Source of the DNA: Litoreibacter janthinus
GTDB lineage: Bacteria; Pseudomonadota; Alphaproteobacteria; Rhodobacterales; Rhodobacteraceae
Length of the DNA: 64,000 nucleotides
NCBI RefSeq assembly: GCF_900111945.1
Contig: NZ_FOYO01000001.1
Coordinates: 2,921,751 to 2,985,750 of the forward strand
Direction: 5' to 3'
Position 1 is the stretch's first letter. The number at the start of each line of letters is the position of its first letter. Under the pieces are notes generated by a model. It was not told where the DNA came from. It saw only the letters and a program-made list of their open reading frames with translations, and made no database searches. A program made the translations under genes and the position numbers. Shown piece by piece: positions 17,691-25,965 of the stretch.

Positions 17691-18641
17691 TTGCTCAATA
17701 GTCGGTCTGATGCGCGAAGGCACTTGCTCCACGCCGAGGTTATCGTAATCTATGAGACGGATTTTGGGGGCGCGAAACAAATCTCTGCACGCTTTGACAC
17801 CGACGCGAAACGCGGTCTGGCATTGATCAGCCCGACAGCAATTTATGTTTTGTTGCTGTTGGCCGTGCCTTTGGCGACAATCTTTGCATTCAGTTTCTGG
17901 TCGCAGGACTTCCTGAGCATCGACCGAACCCTGACCCTGAAGAACTACCGCGAGGCGTTTACCGACCCGATCTACCGCGTCTTCCTGCTGCGTTCTTTGT
18001 GGATATCAGGTGTGGTGACGGTGGTGACGGTCGTTCTGGCCTTTCCCATCGCCTATTTCGTGTCCTTCCACGTCCCCCCCGAACGCAAGGCCTTGTGGAT
18101 ATTCCTCATCACCATCCCATTTTGGACCAGCTACCTACTGCGAGCCTTCCTGTGGAAGGTGATTTTGGGCTTCAACGGGGTTCTCAACTCCGGCCTCTTG
18201 GGCCTCGGGCTGATTGACGAGCCGCTCACGTTTATCCTCTACAACACCAACGCAGTGGTCATCACGCTTGCCCATGCGTTTGCGCCCTTCACAATTCTGC
18301 CAATCTACGTGGCGCTTGAAAAAATCGACCGCTCGCTGCTGGAAGCGTCAAAGGATCTTGGCGAAGGCACCGCGCGCACCTTCTTCCGCGTGACGCTGCC
18401 GCTAGCCATGCCCGGTGTGGTGGCAGCGACTTTGATCGTGTTCATCCCGACCATCGGAGACTATGTCACCCCCCGCCTTGTGGGAGGGCCGGACGGGCTG
18501 ATGATCGCCAACATGATCCAGACCCAGTTCCTGAAGCTGAATAACGCGCCCATGGGGGCTGCATTGTCGGTGCTGGCCATGGGGGCAGTGACGCTGATTT
18601 CGCTGATCTTCCTGTTCGCCAACAGGAGGTTCCTGAAATGA
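17691..18641 (+). CDS. ABC transporter permease, spermidine/putrescine type (PotB-like); start uncertain
   Basis: A permease of the PotB/MalF-type family with six hydrophobic segments and the ATPase-contact EAA loop EASKDLGEGTARTFFRVTLP. The conserved part begins around residue 40 (KRGLALISPT). No in-frame ATG precedes it: the given TTG is only the first possible start. An ATG at 17752, with GAGG a little upstream, is in another frame and would need a one-base shift near the G-run at 17766-17770 to join this frame. Its stop overlaps the next permease by four bases. The set resembles polyamine importers, matching the polyamine-catabolic genes at the window start, but no periplasmic binding protein is encoded beside it. 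Confidence 0.85.
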   Translation: MLNSRSDARRHLLHAEVIVIYETDFGGAKQISARFDTDAKRGLALISPTAIYVLLLLAVPLATIFAFSFWSQDFLSIDRTLTLKNYREAFTDPIYRVFLLRSLWISGVVTVVTVVLAFPIAYFVSFHVPPERKALWIFLITIPFWTSYLLRAFLWKVILGFNGVLNSGLLGLGLIDEPLTFILYNTNAVVITLAHAFAPFTILPIYVALEKIDRSLLEASKDLGEGTARTFFRVTLPLAMPGVVAATLIVFIPTIGDYVTPRLVGGPDGLMIANMIQTQFLKLNNAPMGAALSVLAMGAVTLISLIFLFANRRFLK

Positions 18642-19438
18642 ACTGGTTGCGCGTCTACGCCATTGTCTATTTGGTATTCTTGTACCTGCCGGTGCTTCTG
18701 CTGCCAGTTTTCTCGTTCAACGACGCGACGGTCATCGCCTTCCCGCTGCAAGGGTTCACAACCCAGTGGTTCAAAGAGCTGGCCGGCATCGACGCGCTGC
18801 ACGGTGCGTTGAAGAACTCGCTGTTCATCGGGATCGTGTCGGCCACCCTGTCCACGATCCTTGGCATCTGCGCCGCCCGCGCCTCTACCCGCTACCGCTT
18901 CCCGTTCAAGGCCCCGATCATGGGGGCGATCATGCTGCCGCTGGTATTGCCAGAAATCATCGTGGCCGTATCCCTTCTGGTGGTCCTGATGCAGCTGGGC
19001 TTCTCGCTGACCTCGTGGACTGTCATCATGGGCCACACCCTGATCTGCACGCCCTTCGCCATCGCAATTCTCAGCTCCAGCTTCCAAGGGTTGGATCAGT
19101 CGCTGGAGGAAGCCGCGATTGATCTGGGCGAAACCCGCTGGGGCGCGTTCAGTAAAATCATCCTGCCTCTGGTCACACCGGGTATCGTGGCATCCTTCCT
19201 GATCGCGTTCACTATCTCGATGGACGAGTTCATCATCGCGTTCTTCCTGACCGGTGCGGACCCGACCCTGCCCGTCTATATCTGGTCACAACTGCGCTTC
19301 CCCAAACGCCTGCCGTCGGTCATGGCCCTAGGGACGTTGCTGATCGTGGCCTCTTTGGTGCTGCTCAGCATCGCCGAATATTTCCGCCGCCGGGGCATCC
19401 GCCGCACCGGGGCTAAAGACAGTGGAGGGTTCTTGTGA
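18638..19438 (+). CDS. ABC transporter permease, spermidine/putrescine type (PotC-like)
   Basis: A 266-residue second permease. It has an N-terminal VYLVFLYLPVLLLPVFSFND segment, six predicted membrane spans, and the EAA motif EAAIDLGETRWGAFSKIILP. FTISMDEFIIAFFLTG near 190-205 is characteristic of the PotC/PotI group. AGGAGG precedes the ATG, which overlaps the upstream permease stop. It should form the membrane channel as a heterodimer with the preceding permease, energised by the following ATPase. Confidence 0.92.
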   Translation: MNWLRVYAIVYLVFLYLPVLLLPVFSFNDATVIAFPLQGFTTQWFKELAGIDALHGALKNSLFIGIVSATLSTILGICAARASTRYRFPFKAPIMGAIMLPLVLPEIIVAVSLLVVLMQLGFSLTSWTVIMGHTLICTPFAIAILSSSFQGLDQSLEEAAIDLGETRWGAFSKIILPLVTPGIVASFLIAFTISMDEFIIAFFLTGADPTLPVYIWSQLRFPKRLPSVMALGTLLIVASLVLLSIAEYFRRRGIRRTGAKDSGGFL

Positions 19439-20523
19439 GCTCCATCATCTCGCTTTCCGGCATTCAGAAATACTACGGGGATTACCACGCCTTGCGCGGC
19501 ATCGACCTCGAGATAAAGCAGGGCGAGTTCTTCTCGCTGCTCGGCCCCTCAGGCTGCGGCAAGACCACGTTGCTGCGGGTGATTGCAGGGTTCGAGGACG
19601 TGTCCGAGGGCGTGCTATTGCTTGATGGCGCCGATATGGCCCGCGTGCCTGCGAACAAGCGCCCGACCAACATGGTGTTCCAAAGCTACGCCATCTTCCC
19701 GCATTTGACCGTCGGTCAGAACGTGGCCTTTGGGTTGCGGAAGAAGGGGTTGTCCAAGGACGACATGGCAAAGGCGGCCACCGAGGCGTTGGAGATGGTC
19801 GGCCTCGCGGGCTATGGCGACCGCGCGGCGCATGCTCTGTCAGGTGGCCAACGGCAACGGGTGGCCTTGGCCCGTGCACTGGTTTTGAAACCGAAGGTTT
19901 TGCTGCTGGACGAGCCGCTCTCCGCGCTCGACAAGAAGATGCGCGAGCAGATGCAATCCGAATTGCGACGGCTGCAACGCCAAGTCGGCATCACCTTCAT
20001 TCTGGTCACCCACGACCAAGAAGAAGCGCTGATTATGTCGGACCGTATCGCCGTGATGTTCGAGGGCGAGATCGCGCAAATGGCCTCCCCGCAAGAACTC
20101 TACCGTCGCCCCGCCACACGCCGTGTCGGCGAATTCATCGGGGTGATGAATTTCCTCGAAGCCAAGCAAACCGGAAGCTCCGAGAAAACTGTGAGCTTTG
20201 ACGTCGAAGGCCTTGGCGCAGCGGAGGTTTCCGTTGATCAGCTACCCGACGGGGCGCGCGCCGCTGCAGACGTCGTGGGCCTGCGCCCAGAGGCCCTGTC
20301 GATCCTGTTCGAAGGCCAACCCTCTACCGGCCGCGAGGTCGATGCCGTGGTCCAGGACCTCGCCTATTACGGGGATATGACCTACTACGAAGTGACGCTC
20401 GAAGGGTCTTCCACTCCCGTGACGATATCCATGAAGAACCTGATCTCCCGCCCTGTGCTCGAGCGTGGCACAAAAACACGGGTTCAGTGGGACGAGAGGT
20501 CGCTGGTGATCTTCGCCGCTTGA
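19435..20523 (+). CDS. ABC transporter ATP-binding protein, spermidine/putrescine type (PotA-like)
   Basis: A 362-residue importer ATPase. Walker A GPSGCGKTT (37-45), Q-loop VFQSYAIFPH, signature LSGGQRQR (135-142), Walker B VLLLDEPLSALD and a C-terminal TOBE domain (from about 270) containing VGLRPEA. GTG start overlapping the previous stop as GTGA. PotA-type ATPases with a TOBE domain serve polyamine, iron and sugar importers; the permease types here favour polyamines. Operon of three genes ends here, 88 bases before thrS. Confidence 0.93.
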   Translation: MSSIISLSGIQKYYGDYHALRGIDLEIKQGEFFSLLGPSGCGKTTLLRVIAGFEDVSEGVLLLDGADMARVPANKRPTNMVFQSYAIFPHLTVGQNVAFGLRKKGLSKDDMAKAATEALEMVGLAGYGDRAAHALSGGQRQRVALARALVLKPKVLLLDEPLSALDKKMREQMQSELRRLQRQVGITFILVTHDQEEALIMSDRIAVMFEGEIAQMASPQELYRRPATRRVGEFIGVMNFLEAKQTGSSEKTVSFDVEGLGAAEVSVDQLPDGARAAADVVGLRPEALSILFEGQPSTGREVDAVVQDLAYYGDMTYYEVTLEGSSTPVTISMKNLISRPVLERGTKTRVQWDERSLVIFAA

Positions 20524-20611
20524 CCTTCGCGCGCAGCGCCGCCATTTAGTCCAAACACATAACCCGCAACCGGGCGTTCCGTGGGCGCCAAACTGACGAG
20601 GAGCCAAGACA

Positions 20612-22558
20612 ATGGCCTCAATCTCTCTGACTTTTCCTGACGGCAATTCGCGCGACTATGAAGCGGGCGTGACCCCCGCTGAAGTCGCCGCATCCATTGC
20701 ATCATCGCTGGCCAAAAAGGCCATTTCAGCCACCGTTGACGGTGCTCATTACGATTTGCAATGGCCGATCAACGCAGATTCCGCCATCGCCATCAACACC
20801 ATGAAGGATGAAGCCCCTGCGCTGGAGCTAATCCGCCACGACCTCGCCCATATCATGGCGCGCGCGGTGCAAGAGCTGTGGCCTGACGTACAGGTCACCA
20901 TCGGCCCCGTGATCAAGGACGGCTGGTATTACGACTTCGACCGCGCCGAGCCTTTCGTGCCAGAAGACTTGGCTGCCATCGAGAAAAAGATGCGCGAGAT
21001 CATCAACAAGCGTGACGCCGTACGTACCGAAGTTTGGGATCGCACGCGCGCGATCAAGCATTACGAGGAAAAGGGCGAGCCTTACAAAGTCGAGCTGATC
21101 GAGAGCATCCCCGGCAACGAGGATTTGCGCATGTATTGGCATGGCGACTGGCAGGATTTGTGTCGTGGCCCACACTTGCAGAACACCGGCCAAGTGCCTG
21201 GGGATTCATGGAAACTCATGTCCATCGCAGGTGCCTACTGGCGCGGGGACAGCGACCGTGCGCAGCTACAACGCATCTATGGCGTGGCGTTCCAGAACAA
21301 GGAAAACCTCAAGGCCCACCTTCACATGCTGGAGGAAGCCGCCAAGCGCGACCACCGCAAGCTGGGCCGCGAGATGGACTTGTTCCATATGCAAGAAGAA
21401 GCGCCGGGTCAGATTTTCTGGCACCCCAATGGCTGGACCATCTACACCGAATTGCAAGACTACATGCGCCGGATGCAGCGCAAGGGTGGTTACGTCGAGG
21501 TTAACACACCACAGGTCGTCGACCGCAGACTGTGGGAGGCGTCGGGCCACTGGGAAAAATACCAAGAGCACATGTTTGTGGTCGAAGTCGATGAAGAGCA
21601 CGCCCGCGAAAAGACCGTCAACGCGCTGAAGCCAATGAACTGCCCCTGCCACGTGCAGGTGTATAATCAGGGCCTGAAATCCTACCGCGACCTGCCCCTG
21701 CGCATGGCCGAGTTCGGATCATGCGCGCGCTACGAGCCGTCCGGCGCGTTGCACGGCATCATGCGGGTGCGTGGCTTTACCCAAGACGATGGCCACATCT
21801 TCTGCCGCGAGGACCAGATCGAAGAAGAAACTGCGATCTTCATCGAATTTCTGTCAAATGTTTACAAAGACCTCGGGTTCGAGAAGTTCAGCGTCAAGTT
21901 TTCCGACCGCCCCGACACCCGTGCGGGCAGCGACGAGGTCTGGGACAAGGCAGAGGCCGCCCTGCTCTCTGCCACCCGTGCTGCGGGGATCGAGCCAGAA
22001 CTGAACCCCGGTGAAGGTGCGTTCTACGGGCCGAAGCTGGAATTCGTGCTGACCGACGCGATTGGCCGTGACTGGCAATGCGGCACCCACCAAGTGGACT
22101 TCGTGCTGCCCGAACGCCTTGATGCGAACTATATCGGCGAGGACGGCAACAAGCACCGTCCGGTGATGTTGCACCGTGCAACGCTCGGTTCTTTCGAGCG
22201 GTTCATCGGCATCCTGATCGAGGAACACGCAGGCAAGCTCCCCTTCTGGCTGGCACCGCGTCAGGTGGTTGTGGCCTCCATCGTGTCGGACGCCGACGCC
22301 TATGTGCTTGAAACTGTTGCAAAACTGAAATCCCAAGGCATCCGTGCCGAGGCCGATATCCGCAACGAGAAGATCAACTACAAGGTGCGCGAGCACTCCG
22401 TCGGCAAGGTCCCTGTGATCCTCGCGGTCGGCAAGAAAGAGGTCGAGGACGGCACGGTCACGCTGCGCCGTTTGGGCGAAAAGCAGACCTCTGTGGTGGA
22501 GGTCAACGCGCTGGTGGCTGATCTCAAGGCCGAGGCTTGCCCGCCCGACCTCAAGTAA
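20612..22558 (+). CDS. thrS: Threonine--tRNA ligase
   Basis: Full-length (648 residues) class II threonyl-tRNA synthetase. Domain order: N-terminal TGS domain (about 1-65), editing/SAD domain with [10 protein letters not shown] and later RGPHLQNTG, catalytic core with motif 2 around [15 protein letters not shown] and [14 protein letters not shown], and a C-terminal anticodon-binding domain (from about 540) with [15 protein letters not shown]. The ATG follows gacgaggagccaagacaa, a good ribosome site. The 88-base leader shows no obvious T-box, as expected outside Firmicutes. It charges tRNA-Thr and clears mis-charged serine. Confidence 0.97.
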   Translation: MASISLTFPDGNSRDYEAGVTPAEVAASIASSLAKKAISATVDGAHYDLQWPINADSAIAINTMKDEAPALELIRHDLAHIMARAVQELWPDVQVTIGPVIKDGWYYDFDRAEPFVPEDLAAIEKKMREIINKRDAVRTEVWDRTRAIKHYEEKGEPYKVELIESIPGNEDLRMYWHGDWQDLCRGPHLQNTGQVPGDSWKLMSIAGAYWRGDSDRAQLQRIYGVAFQNKENLKAHLHMLEEAAKRDHRKLGREMDLFHMQEEAPGQIFWHPNGWTIYTELQDYMRRMQRKGGYVEVNTPQVVDRRLWEASGHWEKYQEHMFVVEVDEEHAREKTVNALKPMNCPCHVQVYNQGLKSYRDLPLRMAEFGSCARYEPSGALHGIMRVRGFTQDDGHIFCREDQIEEETAIFIEFLSNVYKDLGFEKFSVKFSDRPDTRAGSDEVWDKAEAALLSATRAAGIEPELNPGEGAFYGPKLEFVLTDAIGRDWQCGTHQVDFVLPERLDANYIGEDGNKHRPVMLHRATLGSFERFIGILIEEHAGKLPFWLAPRQVVVASIVSDADAYVLETVAKLKSQGIRAEADIRNEKINYKVREHSVGKVPVILAVGKKEVEDGTVTLRRLGEKQTSVVEVNALVADLKAEACPPDLK

Positions 22559-22565
22559 TCGGGTC

Positions 22566-22874
22566 TCAAACCAGCGCAGCCTGAACGTCTTTGCCCCATC
22601 CCAGATAGAGCGTCCCGTCGTCAATAACGGGGCGTTTCATCAAGGTCGGGTGCGCGGTCAGCTGGTCCAGGGGATCAGCGGAGCGCTCGGCCTCGGACAG
22701 ACCACGCCACGTGGTGGAGCGGGTGTTGACCAGATCGGCCCCGAACGCGTCCAGAAAGCGCTGCAATTCGGCGCGGTCCAAGGGTGTCGCGCGCACATCC
22801 ACGAACGCCGCATTCGGTAGGGCTTTCAGCGCCTTGCGGCAGGTGTCGCAGGTCTTGATGCCGTAGAGTTTCAT
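22566..22874 (-). CDS. ArsC/Spx family reductase-like protein
   Basis: A 102-residue thioredoxin-fold protein with YGIKTCDTCRKAL (C9 and C12) and a PTLMKRPVID motif (the cis-proline region). This is the YffB/ArsC-like group, shorter than typical arsenate reductases, and there are no other ars genes nearby. A glutathione- or thiol-linked reductase role is more likely than arsenate resistance. It converges on thrS with a seven-base gap. Confidence 0.85.
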   Translation of the reverse strand: MKLYGIKTCDTCRKALKALPNAAFVDVRATPLDRAELQRFLDAFGADLVNTRSTTWRGLSEAERSADPLDQLTAHPTLMKRPVIDDGTLYLGWGKDVQAALV

Positions 22875-23160
22875 GCGGTTTTCCCCTCTGATTCCTGCTG
22901 TTTTATGGGCATTGTCACAAAAATTGTCCAGAAACCGCCCATGCGAAAAGCTTGAGGATCAAAGGCTTACCTAGCGTCACCCCGCTGCGCGCGACATGCT
23001 TAATATCTGTCATTGAAGTTTTAAAAAGCTCGCCTAATCTATTGTTCGTGAGACAGACTTTACGTTTCGGCCTTCTTCTACGGATGCAGACGCCTAACTT
23101 GAAGACACTGCTGCACCACCCCGCCGCATACCGCGGGCGGATACTAGAAGGAGATACGGA
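22875..23160 (+). other. 286-base non-coding leader/promoter region of the cold-shock gene
   Basis: No gene is supported here. The region lies between the divergent ArsC-like gene and the csp start and ends in a strong ribosome site, AGAAGGAGATA. Shortly before that, CCCGC-CGCATACC-GCGGG could form a hairpin. Long structured leaders are common in cold-shock genes, so an RNA thermosensor-like leader is possible. No promoter was pinned down. Confidence 0.4.
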
Positions 23161-23370
23161 ATGGCCACTGGCACCGTAAAATGGTTCAACACCACCAAAG
23201 GCTTCGGCTTTATTGCACCTGACGATGGCGGCAAGGACGTCTTCGTTCACATTTCCGCGGTCGAGCGCGCTGGTCTGACCGGCCTGCGCGACGACCAGAA
23301 GATCCAGTACGAGATGATCGAAGGTCGCGACGGCCGCGCATCGGCTGGCGATCTGGTAGCGCTAGACTAA
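23161..23370 (+). CDS. Cold shock domain protein (CspA family)
   Basis: A 69-residue single cold-shock domain. RNP1 is KGFGFIAPDD and RNP2 is DVFVHISAVE, with the start ATGTVKWFN typical of the family. It binds single-stranded RNA/DNA and melts secondary structure. Strong ribosome site, long leader and its own terminator indicate a monocistronic, highly expressed gene. Whether it is cold-induced cannot be read from the sequence. Confidence 0.95.
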   Translation: MATGTVKWFNTTKGFGFIAPDDGGKDVFVHISAVERAGLTGLRDDQKIQYEMIEGRDGRASAGDLVALD

Positions 23371-23396
23371 GCCCTAGACCGTTAAGAAACGACTAA

Positions 23397-23421
23397 AGCC
23401 CGCCCCACCGGCGGGCTTTTT
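23397..23421 (+). terminator. Rho-independent terminator of the cold-shock gene
   Basis: Perfect stem AGCCCGCC / GGCGGGCT with loop CCACC and a run of five T. It lies 27 bases after the stop codon. Confidence 0.9.
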
Positions 23422-23514
23422 GCTGCGTGGCGTTAAGGTTTGAGGGCTGTCTGCAAAGCGTCGGCTTTCTGTCGGGCAAATGTTGGGCGGGGTTTCACCC
23501 CAGTCTACGGATTG

Positions 23515-24375
23515 CTATGGAGGATGAGAGATGCCTTGGATTTGCGTCCACAGACTGAGGATAGAAGGCCATAACCAGTCGAGAGAAATGTAGATAGCGA
23601 CCAAGAACAAGAGCATCATAAATAGTAAGGGCACGTTCTTTTCAGTTTCAGTGAACGAACGGTATTTTTCTTTCCTAACGCCCTTGCCTAACGCTATCCA
23701 TTCCGCTGAGAAGACACGTGATGACAACTCCATCTCAAGCTTGTTTATGACCTTGAACTTTGCTTTATTCAGCTTCCCGTAATTGTCGATTAGATTTCGC
23801 CAAGACCAGCAGAGAAGCATTCCCAAAACCGTAGGAACGAGTAACAGTAGCGTCGCCTCGTCCGCTATGAGCTTTTCTTTCAAAGCAAACCCAGAACCAG
23901 CAAGCAAGCCGCCAATAATAGTTATGAAAAATCCATTAGTAATCTGTCGACGTCGAATTAGTTCCTCAGAGGTCTCGACCATTATTTTGAACAGCTCGAA
24001 GTTTCCCTCAGTCTGTTGCTGACCTACGGAGAAACATTCGTCAAATTCATTTTCAAAATTATACGCTAACTTTAAATCTTCCATTGCAACTTCAATCGTT
24101 TCTCGTCGATTGAACTCAACTATGGGTTTGCTGAGCTTACCTGCGATCTCGATTTCCCACTCAGCGTTCTCTGATTTCGAACACGCTTCAGTATCGAATA
24201 CCAAGACGAGTTCGGCAGTCCTAATCTCTTCTTCCGCCCGCGCCTTCCAGTTGGGGGCGCTCGAATTATTTAATAGGATTGGGTCAAGTGATATCCCTAG
24301 GCTTTTCTTAGCGTCTTTAACAAATTTAGTAGCTTTCGCGCGATCACTATGCCTATGAATCACAAAAACTTTCAT
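23515..24375 (-). CDS. TIR-like domain protein with C-terminal multi-span membrane domain (putative defence effector)
   Basis: A 286-residue protein with two parts. Residues 1-90 look like a TIR-type alpha/beta domain: strand KVFVIHRHSD, then EEIRTAELVLVFDTEA, then SENAEWEIEIAGKLSKPIVE, where E74 or E76 sits at the place of the TIR catalytic glutamate. The C-terminal part has hydrophobic segments at about 149-165, 173-192 and 248-269. The block between the last two (WRNLIDNYGKLNKAKFKVI, then EWIALGKG) resembles the RipA-type octameric membrane protein family as I recall it. The chosen ATG overlaps the stop of the upstream TIR gene (ATGA). The gene is clearly poorer in GC (37-38% in two 60-base lines counted, against 63% in a thyX line). 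A membrane-disrupting partner of the neighbouring TIR protein is my inference. Confidence 0.72.
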   Translation of the reverse strand: MKVFVIHRHSDRAKATKFVKDAKKSLGISLDPILLNNSSAPNWKARAEEEIRTAELVLVFDTEACSKSENAEWEIEIAGKLSKPIVEFNRRETIEVAMEDLKLAYNFENEFDECFSVGQQQTEGNFELFKIMVETSEELIRRRQITNGFFITIIGGLLAGSGFALKEKLIADEATLLLLVPTVLGMLLCWSWRNLIDNYGKLNKAKFKVINKLEMELSSRVFSAEWIALGKGVRKEKYRSFTETEKNVPLLFMMLLFLVAIYISLDWLWPSILSLWTQIQGISHPP

Positions 24376-24806
24376 CAACGACTTCTCTTCGCAAGCTGCC
24401 AAACACCGTTCGCAACCGATTGCTTTGTCCAACCCACTTGCTCAGCGGCAGCATTAGACACAACAGATGATGCTTTCTTTTGTGCCCAAGGATTCACCGC
24501 AAGAATTGGCCGAGAGTAACACCGTGCACCGTCAATTTCTTTTTGAATCCAATTAGAATAGTTGGCGTACAGCCCGGTGGGGATTACGACCACATTGCTA
24601 TTATTGATACGCGAGTAAATTGCATCTCTAAGCGCTTGCGTATTTGGAGCGTTATGAATCGGATTCTCTTTAGGCACAGAAGTATCATTGAAAACCAAGG
24701 GAGCCCCATCAACATTCCATTTCTCAATGAATAGCCATTCACTCAGCTTTTGATAGTGCTCTGAATACTTCCAAGAGTGGCTAATGAATACGCTTACTTG
24801 AAACAT
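24375..24806 (-). CDS. ThsB-like TIR protein (MTH538/DUF1863 TIR family), candidate phage sensor
   Basis: A 143-residue protein that matches the ThsB-type TIR family well: VFISHSWKYSEHYQKL (6-21), FNDTSVPKENPIH (39-51), LRDAIYSRINNSNVVVIPTG (59-78), YSNWIQKEIDGA (83-94) with E90 in the position of the TIR catalytic glutamate, RPILAVNPWAQKK (99-111) and VGWTKQS (124-130). In Thoeris systems such proteins sense phage and produce a nucleotide signal from NAD+ that activates an effector. No ThsA-like (SIR2/SLOG) gene is present; the partner is the TIR/membrane protein whose ATG overlaps this stop. Its ATG directly follows the thyX TAG. Low GC suggests transfer into this site. Confidence 0.85.
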   Translation of the reverse strand: MFQVSVFISHSWKYSEHYQKLSEWLFIEKWNVDGAPLVFNDTSVPKENPIHNAPNTQALRDAIYSRINNSNVVVIPTGLYANYSNWIQKEIDGARCYSRPILAVNPWAQKKASSVVSNAAAEQVGWTKQSVANGVWQLAKRSR

Positions 24807-25712
24807 CTACCCAATAACCCCCTGAAACTCCCGCCACTCCCCCTTGCTCATTCCGGAGGTTTCCTGTGTGACCTCCTCGCCCTTGAGCATCCGGCGGACG
24901 CAGTCGACGGCTTTGCCGCTGAGTTGTGCGCCGCCCAGACGGTAGTCCTCGAAGGCGGAGTATGCGGCGGGGACCCAGTCGGCGACGACGTTGCAAATCG
25001 CGTCGGCGTAAACCCTTATTTCATACTGTGCATGGCTATCTGCCCGCAGGCGCAAGAAGTGAAACAGATTGTGGAGGTCCACCTTCCAGTACCATTGCGT
25101 GTAAATATTGGCAGGCAGGTTCATGCGGGCCAGCTCGCGGGCGAGGCCGTCTTGACCATCGTCGGAGATCATCGCCTCGTAGTTGTCATAGGCGCGGGTG
25201 CTGTCAGCCTTGAGGATTTCGAGGACGCGGGCGGCCTCCTCCCCTTCGAGGATTTTGCCGCGGCCTTGATTGTTCACCACGGACTGCGCGTTGATATGCT
25301 CGGGCGCGGGGATGTAGAACTCGCGGTCGAGGATCGAATAGCGGGCGGAGTATTCGTTGACGTTGGCCGTCCGGTGGCGGATCCACTGGCGGGCGACGAA
25401 GACGGGCAGTTTGACGTGCAGCTTGATCTCGCACATCTCGAACGGGGTCGAGTGCCAGTGGCGCATCAGGTAGCGGATCAGGCCTTCGTCGTTTTGCACC
25501 GACTTGGTGCCCTTGCCGTAGCTGACGCGGGCGGCTTGGCAGATGGCGCTGTCGTCGCCCATATAGTCGATGACGCGGATGAACCCATGGTCGAGGACTT
25601 CGTGGGCGGTATACAGGTGCTGTTCCATCCCCGGCACGGTGGCGCGCATCGTGGTGTGCGTCTGGGACCGCGCCTCGGCGATTTCCTGGGCTTGCTCTGG
25701 GGAAATGGGCAT
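24807..25712 (-). CDS. thyX: FAD-dependent thymidylate synthase ThyX
   Basis: A 301-residue flavin-dependent thymidylate synthase. The ThyX signature [15 protein letters not shown] occupies 112-126 (RHR-x7-S variant), with [15 protein letters not shown] just before it and a C-terminal region rich in Arg/Tyr for nucleotide binding. It methylates dUMP using methylenetetrahydrofolate and FAD. The ATG of MPISPEQAQ is selected because GGAG is seven bases upstream; a 14-residue in-frame extension is possible. The stop codon is immediately followed by the start of the TIR gene on the same strand, so the defence pair may be transcribed from the thyX promoter. Confidence 0.96.
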   Translation of the reverse strand: MPISPEQAQEIAEARSQTHTTMRATVPGMEQHLYTAHEVLDHGFIRVIDYMGDDSAICQAARVSYGKGTKSVQNDEGLIRYLMRHWHSTPFEMCEIKLHVKLPVFVARQWIRHRTANVNEYSARYSILDREFYIPAPEHINAQSVVNNQGRGKILEGEEAARVLEILKADSTRAYDNYEAMISDDGQDGLARELARMNLPANIYTQWYWKVDLHNLFHFLRLRADSHAQYEIRVYADAICNVVADWVPAAYSAFEDYRLGGAQLSGKAVDCVRRMLKGEEVTQETSGMSKGEWREFQGVIG

Positions 25713-25965
25713 GTGCGGTCTCCGGCGTGAGGGATTCGGGGGTTCAGACCACATATTGCGTCAAAGGGGGCATGTGCATCAAGATGATGTTAGCGTTATC
25801 CACAAGGTAATCCGAATTCCCCCGTTTAACGGGCGATTGTTTAGCAACACTCCCTAATTTACCCCCCAAACCAGCGACCTGCGGCGTTGACTTTTGGGCC
25901 AGCGCACAAGACTTTCCTGACAAAAGTGCGCCATAGGGCGTTAACTCGGGCAGTGAGACAAAACC

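Noticed and set aside
22566..22874. True arsenate reductase (arsC) in an arsenic operon
   Set aside because: No arsR, arsB or acr3 nearby and the protein is of the shorter YffB-like group.
23489..23501. GGGGT-TTC-ACCCC hairpin after the TIR/membrane gene as a terminator
   Set aside because: Only a five-base stem and no T-run on the minus strand.
23515..24806. A complete classical Thoeris system (ThsA with SIR2 and SLOG domains)
   Set aside because: No SIR2 or SLOG motif is encoded in or beside the pair; the partner is a TIR-like membrane protein instead.
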